A stretch of 64,000 nt of DNA from Collybiopsis luxurians FD-317 M1 (taxonomy: Eukaryota > Basidiomycota > Agaricomycetes > Agaricales > Omphalotaceae), in assembly GCA_000827265.1 (NCBI GenBank), contig KN834758.1, forward strand, positions 310,001-374,000, given 5' to 3'. The translations under genes and the position numbers were made by a program. The notes beneath the pieces are model-generated. The model ran no database searches, was not told the origin of the DNA, and saw only the letters and a list, made by a program, of their open reading frames with translations. Shown one piece after another: positions 61,728 to 64,000 of the stretch; positions within the stretch are counted from its first letter, which is position 1; every line of letters starts with the position of its first letter.

Positions 61728-63044
61728 CTAATCATGAGATTCCTCTTCAGATCCTGGACAGTTGCTATCCATGTCCTCTTGGTCTGAATATTGCGTGCCA
61801 CACCAAAAGCAGTACCAGTAGCGGTCGCGAAGGTAGGAAACAACGAGCGTCAGTCGATCTCGCGCCTTGGGACGGTAAGTGAAATTGCAGGGGATATTAG
61901 CCTACCTACTAACCTGGAGACGTAGAAATTGCTCAATTTCTTCAAGAGTATCTTGGCTAAATTCATTGTTCGCAACGGTTTCGACGTCAGCGTCGTCACT
62001 AGAGATTGGCACAAGTGCATCAGATTCCATTTGCTTCTTAAGGCGGGTTCTGAGACTGTCGTCTTGGTGTTCCTGATCAAAGTGAATATCGAGAGTTGTA
62101 TGCAAAGCAAGAAGCTCGACAAGACCGGGAGGGAACGTGTTTGGGTTTCCAGGGTTCAGCCACAGGACATTAAACTAAATGGACAAGAGGAGGATATCAA
62201 GTAGCGCCTATCAGAGAAGGGATTGAAAAAAATCAGCAGGAACTGACCGGTATACCAGATTTTTCGTCAAGCGTTGCACAAGTTCGTTGCGCAGGACCTT
62301 CAAGAGTTAAAAACAAGATTCAAATACAAAAATAGTAAGTACTCACCCAGCCGACCTTCAGCGCGACGCTCTTCATACTCCCGCCGGGAACGGTCGCGAA
62401 AATCTTCCTTTGCAGATTCTTCCGCCATCTTGGCCATCTTGGCAACTCTTTCTACTGCAGAGGGCGAGATGACTCGTTTCCGTGATGAGCCTATACCTTC
62501 CTTCCCTGCGAGCAAAAAAAAGAGGCGGTAAAATCGTAGACATGATCATCAAGGTAGTTGGACAAACCGATCCATTCATTGAGCGGTAAAGGTTCTGTAC
62601 GATGAGCATTTCTTGTCCTGGTTGGCCGATCCTCCGGAGTTTCTGTGGAAGAGATTTCCGATTTGGAGACTTGGGGGCCACCGTCGGGTCGCCCGAGTGA
62701 TTCTCCGGGTTTGAAACCCATCTTCATCATGATCGACAGTCCTTTGTTCCCGGAATCGCCTTTTTTCTGCTCTTCCTCCTTTGCTCTTTCAAAGAGACTC
62801 TTGCTAAGCCCTTCTTCACGAGCTTCCAGCTCTCGCTCGCGGCGTGATTTAACTCTATTCTGCTCATTCTTCAAATTCGACCTCTTCGCGGCATCTTTAC
62901 GCAGCTGGCTGTAGGTTTTCGAGGAAGATGACCCTGTTCCAAGATCGGCGAGAAACTAGAAGAAAAACGCTCAGATTATCCATTGCAATAGCAAAGAATA
63001 GAAATGTATACTTTGTCAGATAGATAGTCTTCTTCATCGGACAT
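61728..63044 (-). CDS. GPATCH11-like G-patch protein (G-patch plus DUF4187)
   Basis: A nuclear RNA-processing factor; the G-patch usually binds and activates DEAH helicases. The start gives MSDEEDYLSDK, then after a 57-nt intron FLADLGTGSSSSKTYSQLRK. A basic coiled segment (NRVKSRRERELEAREEGLSK) is followed by the degenerate G-patch KGLSIMMKMGFKPGESLGRP, then EPLPLNEWI spliced to GKEGIGSSRKRVISPSAVER. The middle has QDTLEEIEQFLRLQ. The C-terminal DUF4187 reads LVVSYLRDRYWYCFWCGTQY, SDQEDMDSNCPG, with the CxxC and distal Cys of a zinc-knuckle-like fold, and ends EESHD. It has about five exons and 340 residues. The architecture matches GPATCH11/CENP-Y well. Confidence 0.9.
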
Positions 63045-63352
63045 ATTGAAAGATCGGAAACAGAGTTGAACTGACAGCCATTGAATTTCAGACAGTCATA
63101 AATCGTTACAAAAGCCAGTGTCATTAATTGATTGGGACTTAACAAAACACCAGCTAATTTAAAGTTTTACTTAAAATGAATCCACCACGAAAGGCTACTA
63201 AAGCATGAAGATAAAGTAGTAAGACGTGGTATCTGAAGCCATCCACAATCATTTCACTGTCATATAAAGGGTAGAACGTAACGGAAGCATAAACAGGGAA
63301 ATGAAAAGGTCGAAGATCAAGTGGGATATCGATTTAAGGACGATTGAATGAC
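63045..63352. other. Intergenic region
   Basis: 308 bp between the GPATCH11-like start and the RRM gene stop, both on the minus strand. It holds 3' UTR and promoter; no other feature was seen. Confidence 0.35.
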
Positions 63353-64000
63353 CTAAGCGGTCCCAGCAGCGGGAGTAGCTTCAGTAGCATCAGCATCAGC
63401 AGGAGAGACTTCAGCAGCCTCTTCGTCATGAGGAGTGTTGACAGCAATTTTGACAGCAATGGGCCTACCGCCCACATCTTTGCCTTGGAGAGCCTCGATG
63501 GCTTTCTTCTGCTCGTCCTCATTACCTACATCGACGAAACCGTATCCCTTGCTGCGCCTAGGGTGACCCCAGCGCCTGCGGACGATACGGGCAGAGTTGA
63601 CAGCGATTCCAGCATCGGTAAAGAGAGCAGCGAGACCGGCGTCATCAATGTTGAAGCCAAGATTGGCAACAAACAAGACTGTCTTGGACTGTTCGCCCTC
63701 GGGGTCTTCACCGGCAGGACGAGCAGGACGGGGAGCACGGGGCTTGCGCTGACGAGGGGTTTTCTTAGCAGTAGAAACCTCGGTGGCCGCTTCTCCAGCG
63801 GCAGGAGTAGCGGACTCGGTGGTTTCATCCTCGGTATATTTGCCCTTGGGCTTGCGCTGAAAAAGAGTTGCAGTGACGGATAAAATAGAGGAAAGGAAAA
63901 TGTTACTCACAGATTTCTTGGCCTTCTTTTTCTTCTTGGGCTTGTCAGCGTCGCCGGCGGCAGGAGCGTCTTCAGCTTTGGCGACGTCGCCGTTAGCTTC
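63353..64000 (-). CDS. RRM RNA-binding protein, 5' end beyond the window
   Basis: Two exons are visible. The upstream one, cut by the window edge, is acidic then lysine-rich (AEDAPAAGDADKPKKKKKAK). After an intron at about 63858-63910 come KPKGKYTEDETTESATPAA and a basic RQRKPRAPRPARPAG linker. The RRM follows: KTVLFVANLGFNIDDAGLAA (RNP2-like) and RRSKGYGFVDVGNEDEQKKA (RNP1-like KGYGFVDV), then GKDVGGRPIAVKIAVN. An acidic/Ala-rich tail ends ATEATPAAGTA. The linker layout suggests this is the second RRM, with a first one upstream of the window. It is probably nucleolar or ribosome-associated; this is not certain. Confidence 0.85.
   Translation of the reverse strand, partial: EANGDVAKAEDAPAAGDADKPKKKKKAKKSVSNIFLSSILSVTATLFQRKPKGKYTEDETTESATPAAGEAATEVSTAKKTPRQRKPRAPRPARPAGEDPEGEQSKTVLFVANLGFNIDDAGLAALFTDAGIAVNSARIVRRRWGHPRRSKGYGFVDVGNEDEQKKAIEALQGKDVGGRPIAVKIAVNTPHDEEAAEVSPADADATEATPAAGTA

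Overview
This window is a stretch of a basidiomycete genome, most likely an Agaricomycete. Nearly every gene is broken by several short GT-AG introns of about 50-65 nt. The density is high for a eukaryote (about 31 protein genes in 64 kb, many as divergent pairs less than 150 bp apart). Two families best known from mushroom-forming fungi or fungi generally are present (a DUF6593-like gene and a tandem DUF6987 pair). I see no rRNA, no convincing tRNA, no CRISPR and no recognisable transposon. Exon structures were assembled by eye from splice signals and family similarity.

Layout, left to right. 0.4-7.4 kb: proteasome alpha-3 (-), a Nup82/Nup88 nucleoporin (+), and an organic-anion MFS transporter of the Dal5/ACS type (-). 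7.9-9.3 kb: a GH105 unsaturated rhamnogalacturonyl hydrolase (+), divergent from that transporter. 9.4-15.1 kb: a giant serine hydrolase with a long disordered N-terminus (+). 15.4-24.4 kb: aldo-keto reductase (-), an orphan conserved gene (+), a NIPA-type magnesium transporter (-), SEC12 (+), TAF9 (-) and the Fe-S scaffold ISU1 (+). 24.6-28.9 kb: an F-box protein (+) and a Srk1/Rck2-like kinase (-). 28.9-32.6 kb: gene-poor, with small repeats and one stop-interrupted reading frame. 32.6-40.8 kb: Tctex-type dynein light chain (-), PEX11-like (+), a small mitochondrial-type protein (-), TVP38-like (+), a glycine-rich orphan (-) and two tandem DUF6987 genes (+). 40.8-43.4 kb: gene-poor. 43.5-50.4 kb: an HSF-type transcription factor (-) and an FPK1/NRC2-type AGC kinase (-) with unusually long 3' introns. 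50.4-52.5 kb: gene-poor. 52.5-64 kb: a DHA2/Vba-type MFS transporter (+), a small membrane protein (-), mitochondrial uS14 (+), a bZIP-DUF3425 factor (-), a DUF6593 gene (+), a hypothetical (+), a GPATCH11-like protein (-) and an RRM protein cut by the window edge (-).

Most of this is ordinary housekeeping synteny. The most system-like piece is the GH105/transporter divergent pair. Its 446-bp shared promoter carries two strong palindromic elements, a CGG-N4-CCG site and repeated CCTCCAAT boxes, which would suit uptake and intracellular cleavage of a pectin-derived oligosaccharide. Also worth a look are a CACGTG box recurring in four of the six tight bidirectional promoters, a repeated Trp/aromatic motif in the giant hydrolase, the long introns clustered in the AGC kinase, and the duplicated DUF6987 genes, one of which has a stopless 60-nt intron.
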